Assembly: GCF_041529975.1 (NCBI RefSeq)
Contig: NZ_CP168030.1
Coordinates: forward strand, 2,418,001 to 2,482,000
Direction: 5' to 3'
Length of the DNA: 64,000 nucleotides
Source of the DNA: Microbacterium maritypicum
GTDB lineage: Bacteria; Actinomycetota; Actinomycetes; Actinomycetales; Microbacteriaceae
This document shows positions 18,476 through 26,740 of this stretch, in pieces. Position numbers and translations under genes: made by a program. The notes beneath the pieces are model-generated. The model had not been told where the DNA came from and did no database searches. It saw only the letters and a program-made list of their open reading frames with translations. Positions within the stretch are counted from its first letter, which is position 1. Each line of letters starts with the position of its first letter.

Positions 18476-19144
18476 TCAGCTCGAGAACAGGAACGGCAGG
18501 GTGAACACCCCGACGAACAGGAAGCTGATGATGGTGCTGACGATCGTGAACGCACCGATCGCGACCACCGCGTAGCCGAGGATGAGACCGGCGATGGCGA
18601 GCCCACGCCCGCCGACTCCGGGTTGGCGCTTGATCTGTCCGAGCGCCATGTGCCCCGTGATGACGGCCGCGATCGAGGCCAGCACCGGGATGATGGCCCA
18701 GATCAGGACGAGCCCGGCGATGCCGCAGATGAGTGAGGTGACAGCCAGCGGACTGGTGGGGCGAGACGCGGCGGCGGGATACCCCCCGCTCGGGTAGGCG
18801 CCGTAACCGGGTTGAGAGGCAGGCGGGGCGTAGCCGGGCTGTACCGGAGGTGTGGCGTAGCCGGGCTGAGAGGCGGGCGCGGCGTAGTCGGCAGGGGAGG
18901 CATAACCGGGCGGTGCGGGCGGTGGAGCGTATCCCGGCTGCGGTGCCGCGGCCGGCTGCGCGCCGTAGGCCGGGTACGCCGGAGGCGCATAGGTCGGCGC
19001 GGCTCCCGGGTGGCTCTGTGTCGGCTGCGGACCGGGCCGTACCGGTTCGGCGGGAAGCGCCGGCGTGGCAGTGGGGGCGGCGGGCGGAGGAGGCGGTGTC
19101 AACGGCGGCTCGCCACCGGGAGAGGGGATGCGGTTGTCGCTCAC
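18476..19144 (-). CDS. DUF4190-type membrane protein with proline-rich N-terminus
   Basis: 222-residue protein. The first 125 residues are a low-complexity Pro/Ala/Tyr/Gly tail with repeated QPGYA-type units, likely disordered and cytoplasmic. The last 90 residues hold two membrane helices with the DUF4190 pattern (SPLAVTSLICGIAGLVL, then GHMALGQIKRQPGVGGRGLAIAGLILGY split by a charged loop containing GQIKR). GTG 19144 is chosen because AAAGG lies 8-9 nt upstream. Function is unknown; such proteins are common in actinobacterial envelopes. The coding repeat explains the apparent tandem repeats at 18780-19000. Confidence 0.87.
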   Translation of the reverse strand: MSDNRIPSPGGEPPLTPPPPPAAPTATPALPAEPVRPGPQPTQSHPGAAPTYAPPAYPAYGAQPAAAPQPGYAPPPAPPGYASPADYAAPASQPGYATPPVQPGYAPPASQPGYGAYPSGGYPAAASRPTSPLAVTSLICGIAGLVLIWAIIPVLASIAAVITGHMALGQIKRQPGVGGRGLAIAGLILGYAVVAIGAFTIVSTIISFLFVGVFTLPFLFSS

Positions 19145-19250
19145 GATGAAGCCTTTCGTCTCGATCAGGGTTCCAGCAGCGTCCCCGTCTGTCAAACACC
19201 AGGATGCAGCCGACCCGGCACGCGGGCGCAGCCGGCAGCGGCATGGTCGA

Positions 19251-19256
19251 TAGGAT
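19251..19256 (+). promoter_or_regulatory. Possible -10 for the fabG-like gene
   Basis: TAGGAT in the sequence TAGGATCGATGAC, about 50 bp before ATG 19308. The same 13-mer precedes the SPOR-like gene at 51862. Confidence 0.42.
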
Positions 19257-19307
19257 CGATGACGGCCCGGGACCGCGGGCCGACCGGCCAGATCAGGAGT
19301 GTCCCCC

Positions 19308-20018
19308 ATGAGTGCTGAGCGCGTCGTCCTCGTCACCGGCGGCAATCGCGGCATAGGCCGCGCCATCGCAGAGCGCTTCGTGCGCGACGGGTACCGGGTC
19401 GCCGTCACCGCCCGCAGCGGCGAAGGGCCGGAGGGGACGCTCACCGTCCGTGCGGATGTGACCGACGCCGCGGCTCTCGACGCGGCGTTCACCGAGGTGG
19501 AGCAGCAGCTCGGCCCGGTCGAGATCGTTGTCGCGAACGCCGGTATCACGAAGGACACGCTGCTCCTCCGCATGAGCGAAGACGACTTCGACAGCGTGGT
19601 CGCGACGAACCTCGGCGGCACGTTCCGCGTCGTCAAGCGCGCCTCGAAGGGTATGCTCCGCGCGCGTTTCGGCCGCATCATCCTGATCTCGAGTGTCGTG
19701 GGGCTCTACGGTTCCGCGGGTCAGGTCAATTACTCCGCGTCGAAGAGCGCGCTCGTCGGGTTCGCCCGCTCGATCACCCGCGAACTCGGCGCGCGGGGGA
19801 TCACCGCCAACGTCGTCGCCCCGGGATTCATCGAGACCGACATGACGGCCGAGCTCCCGGAAGAGACGCAGAAGCAGTACAAGGCGAACATCCCGGCCGG
19901 ACGATTCGCCACTCCCGACGAGGTCGCGGGCGTCGTGACCTGGCTCGCGGGCGACGACGCCGGGTACATCTCTGGTGCGGTCATCCCCGTCGACGGTGGT
20001 CTCGGCATGGGGCACTGA
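19308..20018 (+). CDS. fabG: FabG-type 3-oxoacyl-ACP reductase (SDR)
   Basis: 236-residue classical short-chain dehydrogenase that reduces beta-ketoacyl-ACP with NADPH in fatty acid elongation. Cofactor motif TGGNRGIG (8-15), NAG motif VVANAGI, catalytic Ser in LISSVVG, and YSASK (Tyr-x3-Lys) are present. The C-terminal PVDGGLGMGH matches FabG. The start ATG 19308 has AGGAG 9 nt upstream, whereas the in-frame GTG 19299 sits on the same AGGAG and is rejected. It is distant from the fabD-H-acpP-F cluster, as is common; in mycobacteria the equivalent enzyme (MabA) pairs with inhA, which is absent here. Confidence 0.92.
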   Translation: MSAERVVLVTGGNRGIGRAIAERFVRDGYRVAVTARSGEGPEGTLTVRADVTDAAALDAAFTEVEQQLGPVEIVVANAGITKDTLLLRMSEDDFDSVVATNLGGTFRVVKRASKGMLRARFGRIILISSVVGLYGSAGQVNYSASKSALVGFARSITRELGARGITANVVAPGFIETDMTAELPEETQKQYKANIPAGRFATPDEVAGVVTWLAGDDAGYISGAVIPVDGGLGMGH

Positions 20019-20033
20019 CCCCACGCCGTTCGA

Positions 20034-20729
20034 TCAGCGCGAGATCGCTGCGGTGAGGAGTTCGCCGAGGCGATCCGGCACGGTGAACTGCGGCCAGTGG
20101 GCGGAGCCGATCCGGATGACCTCCGCATCCTCGATCGCGCGGTACTCCTCGCCGAATGGGCCCCACTGGTCGATCAGCCCCTCGAACGTCGCCTGATCCA
20201 GATCGCCCATGAGCAGTGTGACGGGCACTCGATAGCGCGCGGGGTCGGTGAGGGCGATGCCGTCGGTCGGCACGCGTGCGGGGACGCTCGACGTGAGCGG
20301 CGCTGTGCGTGCGCGTGTGGCCTCGTCGAGGTCGTGCACGTCTTCATCCTCGAAGAAGTCCCAGCCGGGGAACGGGACGACCCCGTCGACGATCGGGAAC
20401 TCGCTGATCCCGTTTCCGGGCGGAGGAGGGACGGTGTCGACGAAGATCACTCGGCTCACGCGGTCGGGGCGCGCATCGGCGACACCCCATGCGACGTTGC
20501 CACCTCCGCTGTGTCCGACGACCACGACATCGCCGTCGACCTCATCGACTGCGGCGACCGCGGCGTCGACCCAGTCCGCGATGCCGACATCGGAGGTGGC
20601 GGCCGCGGGCTCGCCGAGCCCTGGCATGGTGAGGGCGTGCACGCGGTGCCCTGCCCGTTCGAGAGCGGGGATCACGTCGTTCCAGCTCGAGGCGTCGAGC
20701 CAGAGTCCGGGGATGAGGATGATGTCCAT
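20034..20729 (-). CDS. Alpha/beta-fold hydrolase
   Basis: 231-residue hydrolase with the nucleophile elbow GHSGGG (Ser74), an oxyanion-hole stretch IPGLWLD at the N-terminus, an acidic residue in LLMGDLDQ (about 176), and the catalytic His in GSAHWPQF (about 217). Related to EstC/MEK-type esterases. The start ATG 20729 lies 6 nt after a TAGCGT hexamer on the minus strand. Substrate unknown. It is convergent with the fabG-like gene, 15 bp apart. Confidence 0.88.
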   Translation of the reverse strand: MDIILIPGLWLDASSWNDVIPALERAGHRVHALTMPGLGEPAAATSDVGIADWVDAAVAAVDEVDGDVVVVGHSGGGNVAWGVADARPDRVSRVIFVDTVPPPPGNGISEFPIVDGVVPFPGWDFFEDEDVHDLDEATRARTAPLTSSVPARVPTDGIALTDPARYRVPVTLLMGDLDQATFEGLIDQWGPFGEEYRAIEDAEVIRIGSAHWPQFTVPDRLGELLTAAISR

Positions 20730-20735
20730 GAGCCG

Positions 20736-20741
20736 ACGCTA
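20736..20741 (-). promoter_or_regulatory. Leaderless-type -10 of the hydrolase gene
   Basis: TAGCGT on the minus strand, 6 nt from ATG 20729, with no ribosome binding site between. Same hexamer and spacing as before glgM and the HAD gene. Confidence 0.45.
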
Positions 20742-20772
20742 GCTGCGGCGACCGACATTCACCAGGTCTCGG

Positions 20773-21408
20773 CTACGGGAGCAGCGCGATGACCTCGGAC
20801 AGATCCTGCGGTCCGATGACGAGGCTCGCCGCTTCGCGAACCGCGGGCTTCGCGTTGAAGGCGAGGCCGAGTCCAGCGACCGCCATCATCTGCAGGTCGT
20901 TCGCGCCGTCGCCGATCGCGATCGTCGCATGCGAGGGTACGCCGAGTTCCGCTGCCCATTCCTGGAGCGAGGCGGCCTTGAAAGCTCCGTCGACGATGTC
21001 GCCGTCGACGCGACCGGTGAGTTCGCCGTCGGCGAGCTCCAGACGATTGGCCCGCCACCGGTCGACTCCGAGCCCCGGCGCGATGTGGTCGAGGATCTCG
21101 TGGAACCCCCCGGACACGACTCCGACGACACCGCCGCGGTCGTGGACGGCGGCGGTGAGATCGCGCACTCCGGGCGTGGGTTCGATCCGTGCACGTACCC
21201 GCTCGAATGCCGAGACCGGCACGCCCTGAAGGGCCGCGACCCGGAAACGAAGGCTCGTGGAGAAGTCGACTTCGCCGCGCATGGCCGCCTCCGTGGCCGC
21301 CTGCACCTCCGCGCGGCGCCCGGCCTCGTCGGCGAGCAGCTCGATCACCTCGTTGCGGATCAGGGTGGAGTCGGCATCGAGGACGACGAGGAAGCGCGCA
21401 GCGGTCAC
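20773..21408 (-). CDS. serB: Phosphoserine phosphatase SerB
   Basis: 211-residue HAD-family enzyme for the last step of serine synthesis. Motif I DADSTLI (Asp11 nucleophile, Asp13 acid/base), the substrate Glu in RNEVIELL, VVSGGFHEI (motif II), a Lys in GAFKAASL, and IGDGANDLQMM (motif IV) are complete. It is the short form without the N-terminal ACT domains found in mycobacterial SerB2. GTG start at 21408. The ABC ATPase 2.5 kb away belongs to a family that I recall is adjacent to serB2 in mycobacteria. Confidence 0.94.
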   Translation of the reverse strand: MTAARFLVVLDADSTLIRNEVIELLADEAGRRAEVQAATEAAMRGEVDFSTSLRFRVAALQGVPVSAFERVRARIEPTPGVRDLTAAVHDRGGVVGVVSGGFHEILDHIAPGLGVDRWRANRLELADGELTGRVDGDIVDGAFKAASLQEWAAELGVPSHATIAIGDGANDLQMMAVAGLGLAFNAKPAVREAASLVIGPQDLSEVIALLP

Positions 21409-21455
21409 CCGTCGAGCCTATCGATCACCTGGCGTGCCGATGTGCCATGACGGCG

Positions 21456-22697
21456 TCAGCGTTCGATGAAAACGCCCTTGCCGACGACGGTGATGCCGGA
21501 CTCCGTCACGGTGAAACCCCGTGCGAGGTCCCGCTCGCGATCGACGCCCACCGTAGCCCCGTCGGCCAGCACCACGTTCTTGTCGAGGATCGCCCGATGG
21601 ATGCGCGCGCCCTGCCCCACCTGGACGTGGTCGAAGACCACCGAGTCCGTGATGGTCGAGCCGCCGCCGGCGAGCGTCCAGGGGCCGACCACACTGCGTT
21701 CCAGATGGGTGCCGGACAGGACCGATCCGAGCGAGACGATCGAGTCGATCGCATTCCCGATGCGCCCGACCGAGTCCCGCACGAACTTCGCGGGCGGCGA
21801 GTTGACCGCTTGCGAGTGGATCGGCCACTCCATGTTGTAGAGGTTGAACACGGGCAGGGTCGAGATCAGGTCGCGGTGCGCGTCGAAGAACGAGTCGATC
21901 GTCCCCACGTCCCGCCAGTAGGAACGATCGCGCGGGGAGGAGCCGGGCACGTCGTTCTGCTTCATGTCGTAGTATCCGGCCTCGCCGCGGTCGACGAAGT
22001 ACGGGACGATGTCGCCGCCCATGTCGTGCCCGGAGGTCGGCGACTCGCCGTCGGCCTCGACGGCGGCGATGAGTGCGTCGGCGTCGAAGATGTAGTTCCC
22101 CATCGAGGCGAGCACCTCGTGCGGCGAATCCTCGAGGCCGGCGATGTCGGTCGGCTTCTCCAAGAACTGCTTGATGCGCCCGGACTCGGCATCGGCATCG
22201 ATCACCCCGAACTGCGAAGCCAGGGCGAGGGGCTGGCGGATCCCGGCGACGGTCGCCTTCGCACCGGATTCGATGTGGGCCTCCAGCATCTGCCGGAAGT
22301 CCATCCGGTACACGTGGTCGGCGCCGATGACGACGACGATGTCGGGCTTCTCATCGTTGATCAGGTTCATGCTCTGCAGGATCGCGTCGGCGGATCCCGA
22401 GAACCATCGCTTGCCGAGTCGCTGCTGCGCGGGGACCGAGGTCACGTACGAATCGAGGAGCGCCGACATCCGCCAGGTCTGCGAGATGTGCCGGTCGAGG
22501 CTGTGCGACTTGTACTGCGTCAGCACGACGATCTGCCGCAGGCCGGAGTTGATGAGGTTCGAGATGGCGAAATCGATCAGGCGATACTGTCCGCCGAACG
22601 GCACTGCGGGTTTCGCGCGATCCGCCGTGAGCGGCATGAGGCGCTTGCCCTCGCCGCCGGCGAGGATGATCCCGAAGACCTTCTTTGGAGCGGACAT
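21456..22697 (-). CDS. glgC: Glucose-1-phosphate adenylyltransferase GlgC
   Basis: 413-residue ADP-glucose pyrophosphorylase: ATP + glucose-1-phosphate gives ADP-glucose. The N-terminal nucleotidyltransferase domain carries LAGGEGKRLMPLT (about 13-25), AKPAVPFGG, the catalytic DHVYRMDF and the substrate lysine in FLEKPTD. The C-terminal third is a left-handed beta-helix. It is divergent from glgM with 46 bp between. TATGGT lies 6 nt before the ATG, so the mRNA may be leaderless although GGAG is close by. Confidence 0.97.
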   Translation of the reverse strand: MSAPKKVFGIILAGGEGKRLMPLTADRAKPAVPFGGQYRLIDFAISNLINSGLRQIVVLTQYKSHSLDRHISQTWRMSALLDSYVTSVPAQQRLGKRWFSGSADAILQSMNLINDEKPDIVVVIGADHVYRMDFRQMLEAHIESGAKATVAGIRQPLALASQFGVIDADAESGRIKQFLEKPTDIAGLEDSPHEVLASMGNYIFDADALIAAVEADGESPTSGHDMGGDIVPYFVDRGEAGYYDMKQNDVPGSSPRDRSYWRDVGTIDSFFDAHRDLISTLPVFNLYNMEWPIHSQAVNSPPAKFVRDSVGRIGNAIDSIVSLGSVLSGTHLERSVVGPWTLAGGGSTITDSVVFDHVQVGQGARIHRAILDKNVVLADGATVGVDRERDLARGFTVTESGITVVGKGVFIER

Positions 22698-22703
22698 GGC
22701 TCC

Positions 22704-22737
22704 ACCATAGATGCGTTCCCGGCCGCTGTACTAGCGT
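22704..22737. promoter_or_regulatory. Back-to-back leaderless promoters of glgC and glgM
   Basis: Within the 46-bp gap, TATGGT (minus strand, 22709-22704) sits 6 nt before the glgC ATG, and TAGCGT (plus strand, 22732-22737) sits 6 nt before the glgM ATG. Each predicted start coincides with the start codon. The -35 regions of the two promoters would overlap, so the two genes may be transcriptionally balanced or mutually exclusive. Confidence 0.55.
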
Positions 22738-22743
22738 TCAGAC

Positions 22744-23928
22744 ATGCGAGTCGAAATGATCACGAAGGAGTACCCGCCCGAGGTCTACGGCGGTGCCGGA
22801 GTGCATGTGGCGGAACTCGTCGCCGCGCTTCGAGAGCACGTCGACGTGCGGGTGCGTGCGTTCGGGGCGACCCGCGACGAACCCGGTACCTTCGCCTATC
22901 GCACGCCCGCGGAACTCACCGGAGCGAACCCCGCGCTGCAGACGCTGGGGACAGACCTCGAGATCGTCGCCGCCATCGCCGACGCCGACCTCGTCCACAG
23001 TCACACCTGGTACGCGAACTTCGCCGGCCACCTGGCCTCGCAGCTTCACGGTATCCCGCACGTTCTCACCGCGCACAGCCTGGAGCCCCTCCGCCCCTGG
23101 AAGGCCGAGCAGCTGGGCGGCGGTTACGCGATCTCCAGCGGCATCGAGCGACTCGCCTACGAGAACGCCGCCGCGGTGATCGCGGTGAGCGCCGGCATGC
23201 GCGCCGACATCCTCCGCAGCTATCCGCAGGTCGACCCTGCGAAGGTCCGCGTGATCCACAACGGCATCGACGTCGAACGCTGGCGCCCGGTGCAGGACGC
23301 GGCATTCCTCCGGTCGATCGGAATGGATCCCGCACGTCCCTCCGTCGTGTTCGTCGGCCGGATCACGCGGCAGAAGGGTCTGCCTTATCTGCTGCAGGCC
23401 GCCCGACTCCTACCGCCCGAGGTGCAGCTCGTCCTGTGCGCCGGTGCCCCGGACACCCCGGAGATCATGGCCGAGGTGCAACAGGGAGTGCGGCTTCTGC
23501 AGGAGACGCGTGAAGGCGTCATCTGGGTGGAGCGGATGCTGCCGCGCGATGAGCTGTCGGCGATCCTGACCGCGGCGACGACCTTCGTCTGTCCCTCCGT
23601 CTACGAACCTCTCGGGATCGTGAACCTCGAGGCGATGGCCTGCGGCGCTGCGGTCGTCGGCACCGCGACCGGGGGCATCCCCGAGGTCGTGTCCGACGGC
23701 GTCACGGGTCGGCTCGTACCGATCGAACAGCTGCAGGACGGCACCGGCACGCCGGTGGATCCGGAGCGCTACGTGGCGGACCTGGCCGCAGTGCTCACCG
23801 AGGTCGCCATGGATCCGGAGCGCGCGCGGGCCTACGGTGAGGCCGGACGCGAGCGCGCGCGGGACGACTTCAGCTGGGCCGCGATCGCGGAGACGACGCG
23901 CGCGCTCTACGCGGAGCTCACCGCCTGA
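22744..23928 (+). CDS. glgM: Actinobacterial glycogen synthase / maltose-1-phosphate synthase (GT4)
   Basis: 394-residue GT4 glycosyltransferase. N-terminal ADP-glucose enzyme motif KEYPPEVYGGAGVHV (8-22), central VGRITRQKGL, and the GT4 Ex7E motif EPLGIVNLE in the C-terminal domain are visible. Proteins of this size divergent from glgC are annotated glgA, but the mycobacterial counterpart (Rv1212c) was shown to make maltose-1-phosphate from ADP-glucose and glucose-1-phosphate for GlgE. Which product is made here depends on whether glgE exists elsewhere. Confidence 0.92.
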   Translation: MRVEMITKEYPPEVYGGAGVHVAELVAALREHVDVRVRAFGATRDEPGTFAYRTPAELTGANPALQTLGTDLEIVAAIADADLVHSHTWYANFAGHLASQLHGIPHVLTAHSLEPLRPWKAEQLGGGYAISSGIERLAYENAAAVIAVSAGMRADILRSYPQVDPAKVRVIHNGIDVERWRPVQDAAFLRSIGMDPARPSVVFVGRITRQKGLPYLLQAARLLPPEVQLVLCAGAPDTPEIMAEVQQGVRLLQETREGVIWVERMLPRDELSAILTAATTFVCPSVYEPLGIVNLEAMACGAAVVGTATGGIPEVVSDGVTGRLVPIEQLQDGTGTPVDPERYVADLAAVLTEVAMDPERARAYGEAGRERARDDFSWAAIAETTRALYAELTA

Positions 23929-23933
23929 GCCGA

Positions 23934-23939
23934 TAGGCT
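23934..23939 (+). promoter_or_regulatory. Leaderless-type -10 of the ABC ATPase gene
   Basis: TAGGCT, 6 nt before ATG 23946, in the 17-bp gap after glgM. The gene may also be read through from glgM. Confidence 0.4.
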
Positions 23940-23945
23940 GGAACC

Positions 23946-24731
23946 ATGCCGAGCGCTCTGGAATTCACCGACGTCGTCGTGCGCCGTGAAGGACGCAACA
24001 TCATCGATCACGTGACCTGGGAGGTCGACGACGATCAGCGATGGGTGATCCTCGGACCGAACGGGGCGGGCAAGACCACCCTCCTGCAGCTGGCCGACAC
24101 CCTCATGCACCCGACCTCGGGCACCGTGGCCGTGCTGGGCGAGACTCTGGGCCGCACCGACGTCTTCGAGGTGCGCCCGCGCATCGGGTTCGCCTCGTCC
24201 GCGATGGCCAAGCGCGTTCCCCGCGACGAGACGGTCCTCAACACCGTGCTCACCGCCGCATACTCGGTGCTCGGTCGCTGGAACGAGAACTACGAGGACA
24301 TCGATGAGCGCCGCGCGCTCCGCGTCCTCGCCGACTGGCGCCTCGACCACCTGGCGGACCGCACGTTCGGCACGCTGAGCGATGGCGAGCAGAAGCGCGT
24401 GCAGATCGCGCGCGCCGTGATGACCGATCCGGAGCTACTGCTGCTGGACGAGCCGACCGCCTCGCTCGATCTCGGATCGCGAGAAGAGCTGCTGGCGCTG
24501 CTCAGCGGGTACGCTTCCTCGCCGACGACGCCGGCGATGCTGATGGTGACGCACCACGTCGAGGAGATCCCGGTGGGTTTCACGCACGTGATGCTGATTC
24601 GCGACGGCGCGATCGTCGCGGCCGGACCGATCGCCGAGACGCTCACGGCCGAGGCGCTCACCGACACGTTCGGCATGCCCATCGTGCTCAGCAGCGAAGA
24701 CGGCCGCTACGCCGCCCGCGCAGCATCCTGA
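23946..24731 (+). CDS. Stand-alone ABC-type ATPase
   Basis: 261-residue soluble ATPase with Walker [10 protein letters not shown] (about 38-46), an altered signature LSDGEQKRV instead of LSGGQ, Walker [13 protein letters not shown] and the switch His in MVTHHVEE. No permease gene is nearby. Its LSxGE signature and the proximity to serB resemble a stand-alone ATPase beside serB2 in mycobacteria (I recall Rv3041c). It may be a ModF-like or translation-associated ATPase rather than a transporter part. The gene ends 91 bp before rpmE2. Confidence 0.88.
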   Translation: MPSALEFTDVVVRREGRNIIDHVTWEVDDDQRWVILGPNGAGKTTLLQLADTLMHPTSGTVAVLGETLGRTDVFEVRPRIGFASSAMAKRVPRDETVLNTVLTAAYSVLGRWNENYEDIDERRALRVLADWRLDHLADRTFGTLSDGEQKRVQIARAVMTDPELLLLDEPTASLDLGSREELLALLSGYASSPTTPAMLMVTHHVEEIPVGFTHVMLIRDGAIVAAGPIAETLTAEALTDTFGMPIVLSSEDGRYAARAAS

Positions 24732-24742
24732 TCCAGGTCTGA

Positions 24743-24822
24743 TAGAATCGATCCTTGGTGCTCTCCGCACCGCAGACTTCCCTCGTCCCTGGCACAATCC
24801 AGGGCAGCAACTAAGGAATCCC
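24743..24822 (+). promoter_or_regulatory. rpmE2 promoter and putative L31 leader hairpin
   Basis: TAGAAT (24743-24748) is a likely -10, giving a leader of about 70 nt. Within it CCCTGG-CACAAT-CCAGGG (24787-24804) forms a perfect 6-bp stem. L31 leaders with small autoregulatory hairpins are known in actinobacteria; whether this one matches that family would need a covariance search. Confidence 0.45.
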
Positions 24823-25080
24823 ATGAAGACTGACATTCACCCCGAGTACAAGGCTGTCGTGTTCCGCGACCTGGGCTCGGGCGAGACGTTCCTCACCCGT
24901 TCGACCGTGACCGGCGACAAGACCATCGAGCTGGACGGCGTGGAGTACCCCGTCATCGATGTCGAGATCTCGTCCGCGTCGCACCCGTTCTACACGGGCA
25001 AGCAGCGCATCATGGACTCGGCCGGCCGCGTCGAGAAGTTCAACCAGCGCTTCAAGGGCTTCGGCGGCTCGTCCAAGTAA
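24823..25080 (+). CDS. rpmE2: Ribosomal protein L31 type B
   Basis: 85-residue C-minus L31 paralogue. It begins [10 protein letters not shown] and contains [12 protein letters not shown] and a C-terminal [13 protein letters not shown], all family hallmarks. It lacks the CxxC zinc ligands of the C-plus L31, so it does not need zinc; C-minus versions are usually zinc-starvation alternatives under Zur, but a leader hairpin and single-gene setting here fit constitutive expression. A strong terminator follows. Confidence 0.97.
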   Translation: MKTDIHPEYKAVVFRDLGSGETFLTRSTVTGDKTIELDGVEYPVIDVEISSASHPFYTGKQRIMDSAGRVEKFNQRFKGFGGSSK

Positions 25081-25089
25081 CGACTGCCA

Positions 25090-25131
25090 CGAAGAAGGCC
25101 CCATGCTCCGCGGAGCGTGGGGCCTTCTTCG
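25090..25131. terminator. Bidirectional terminator between rpmE2 and the small membrane protein gene
   Basis: A 42-nt near-perfect palindrome with 21-nt arms (one G:U), core AAGGCCCC/GGGGCCTT, flanked by A and T residues. It serves rpmE2 and the convergent gene. Confidence 0.92.
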
Positions 25132-25155
25132 TTCCTCGAGGGCTCTGGGACGGTC

Positions 25156-25437
25156 TCAGACGTCGATGACGATACGGCCGGAGTCGATGCGGCTCGGCGG
25201 GTCGCCTGGCGAGGGCGCCGGTGCCGTCCGCTGCGTCTGCCGGTCGCGTTCCAGCCCGGCCTCATATGCCGATGGCATCCAGATCGCATCGAAGGAGCCG
25301 CCGAACCCACCGCCTGCGCCGTCGTACTTCTCTTCTACGGGCTTCTGGGAGAACGTGTGCGCGATGCCGAACGCGACGAGACCGGGCCCTGCGATGAGGA
25401 CGATCGCCACATAGATCCAGCCGAACACCTCGTTCAT
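25156..25437 (-). CDS. Small single-span membrane protein, unknown
   Basis: 93 residues: an N-terminal membrane helix (about 6-24, WIYVAIVLIAGPGLVAFGI), then a Gly-rich and charged cytoplasmic tail ending in RIDSGRIVIDV. I do not recognise a family. ATG 25437 is chosen because TACGCT lies 6 nt upstream, the leaderless pattern, and no ribosome binding site is present. It is convergent with rpmE2, sharing the terminator. The hydrolase gene ends 53 bp upstream, so co-transcription is possible. Confidence 0.75.
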   Translation of the reverse strand: MNEVFGWIYVAIVLIAGPGLVAFGIAHTFSQKPVEEKYDGAGGGFGGSFDAIWMPSAYEAGLERDRQTQRTAPAPSPGDPPSRIDSGRIVIDV

Positions 25438-25443
25438 GACGAC

Positions 25444-25449
25444 AGCGTA
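25444..25449 (-). promoter_or_regulatory. Leaderless-type -10 of the small membrane protein gene
   Basis: TACGCT on the minus strand, 6 nt from the ATG at 25437. Same hexamer and spacing as before the YchJ-like gene at 45871. Confidence 0.4.
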
Positions 25450-25490
25450 TGCCCGATTCGGCGAGAGCCCATCCCCCTCAGGGATGATCC

Positions 25491-26738
25491 TCAGCGCAGG
25501 CGGCGGCCCTGCGCCAGGTCGATGAGGCGCGACAGCACGGGACCCGAGCGCAGCCCGTTGTGCTCGTGCTCGCTGGTCACCCACAGCTTCACGCCGGGTA
25601 GCAGGCGTGCTGTCTCGAGCGAGAACTCCATCGGGACGTACACGTCGTCGACATAGACGGCGGCGGCGCCCGTAGCCCCGGACGCGGCGATCGCCTCGGC
25701 GTCGTAGATGCTCGGCCATTCGTACTCCGCGAGCGCGAGGGTGACGTCACGCCAGGGGCGGAAGGCGGGAACCGTCTCGGTCCAGTCGCGCCGGATGTGC
25801 TCGCCCGTGAAGAGCGTCGGGTCGTCGCGGAAGTCGGAGGGCTCTGTGCGTTCGGCCGACCATCGGGTGGCGTGGCCGTCGGCGTAGCTGGACTCGTGGA
25901 ACGCGAAATACAGCGGATTGCGGCCGTCGAACGGCATCGCGTGCATCAGGTCGTGCCGGAAGGCGTTGGAGGAAGGGTCACGCTCGAGCAACGACCAGAC
26001 GGTCTGCCAGCCGTCGTTCGTGCCGAGGGCCGAGCCCATCGATCGCAACCGCGATCGGGACACGACCTCGCCGTCGGGGAGGACGATATCGCCGGCGTCT
26101 GCCAGATCGACGAGTCGCCGCATGGCGTCGCGGTGCTCCGGGAACCGACGGTAGTAACGCTCGGAGGTCGTGCGCATTTTCTCGTAGCAGAGCGCGTACA
26201 CATCATCGGGGTGGCGCCCGATCGCGCTGAGTCCGCCCGTGATGAAGACGTCCTGCAGCGAGGACGCGTCCGTCGAGAGGTAGGCCAGTGTCGTGAAGCC
26301 GCCGAAGGACTGCCCGAGCACGCTCCAGGTGGCAGCTCCCAGGTGTTCGCGGATCGCCTCGCAGTCGCGCACGATCGAGTCGGCGCGCAGGTGGGTCAGC
26401 TGCTCGGCCACGGCCTCGGCGCCGCGGGCGAGATCGTGATCGCCGACCGGGGTCGAGCGGCCCGTTCCGCGCTGGTCGAGGAGCACCAGACGGTAGTGGG
26501 CGAGAGCTTCATCCAGCCAGGCCGGCGACGTCGAAGAATGGAACGGGCGGGGAGCTTCGTGCCCTGGTCCGCCCTGCAGGAAGACCAGGAAGGGGAGGGT
26601 CTCACCGCCTTCGCGGGCGACCACGCGCGCGAAGATGTCGATGGTGCGGGAGTCGGCAGGATCGCCCCATACGAGAGGGACGGTGAGCGTGTGCTCTTCG
26701 ACGGTGAGATCCAGCAGCTTGCGGACGACGGTGGTCAT
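25491..26738 (-). CDS. S33 peptidase, proline iminopeptidase-like
   Basis: 415-residue alpha/beta hydrolase of the S33 prolyl aminopeptidase family, which removes N-terminal proline or related residues from peptides. Oxyanion motif LQGGPGHE (54-61), DQRGTGRS (88-95), nucleophile GQSFGG (Ser144), an acidic residue in the VYVDDVYVP stretch and a His in TSEHEHNG complete the triad. The ATG lies 2 bp after the stop of the upstream DUF262 gene with no ribosome binding site, so translation is coupled to that gene. A housekeeping enzyme is not expected in such a pairing. Confidence 0.88.
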   Translation of the reverse strand: MTTVVRKLLDLTVEEHTLTVPLVWGDPADSRTIDIFARVVAREGGETLPFLVFLQGGPGHEAPRPFHSSTSPAWLDEALAHYRLVLLDQRGTGRSTPVGDHDLARGAEAVAEQLTHLRADSIVRDCEAIREHLGAATWSVLGQSFGGFTTLAYLSTDASSLQDVFITGGLSAIGRHPDDVYALCYEKMRTTSERYYRRFPEHRDAMRRLVDLADAGDIVLPDGEVVSRSRLRSMGSALGTNDGWQTVWSLLERDPSSNAFRHDLMHAMPFDGRNPLYFAFHESSYADGHATRWSAERTEPSDFRDDPTLFTGEHIRRDWTETVPAFRPWRDVTLALAEYEWPSIYDAEAIAASGATGAAAVYVDDVYVPMEFSLETARLLPGVKLWVTSEHEHNGLRSGPVLSRLIDLAQGRRLR

Positions 26739-26740
26739 GA

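Noticed and set aside
18780..19000. Tandem repeat or CRISPR-like array
   Set aside because: The repeats encode the QPGYA-type proline-rich N-terminus of the DUF4190 protein. Units are of unequal length and lack spacer structure.
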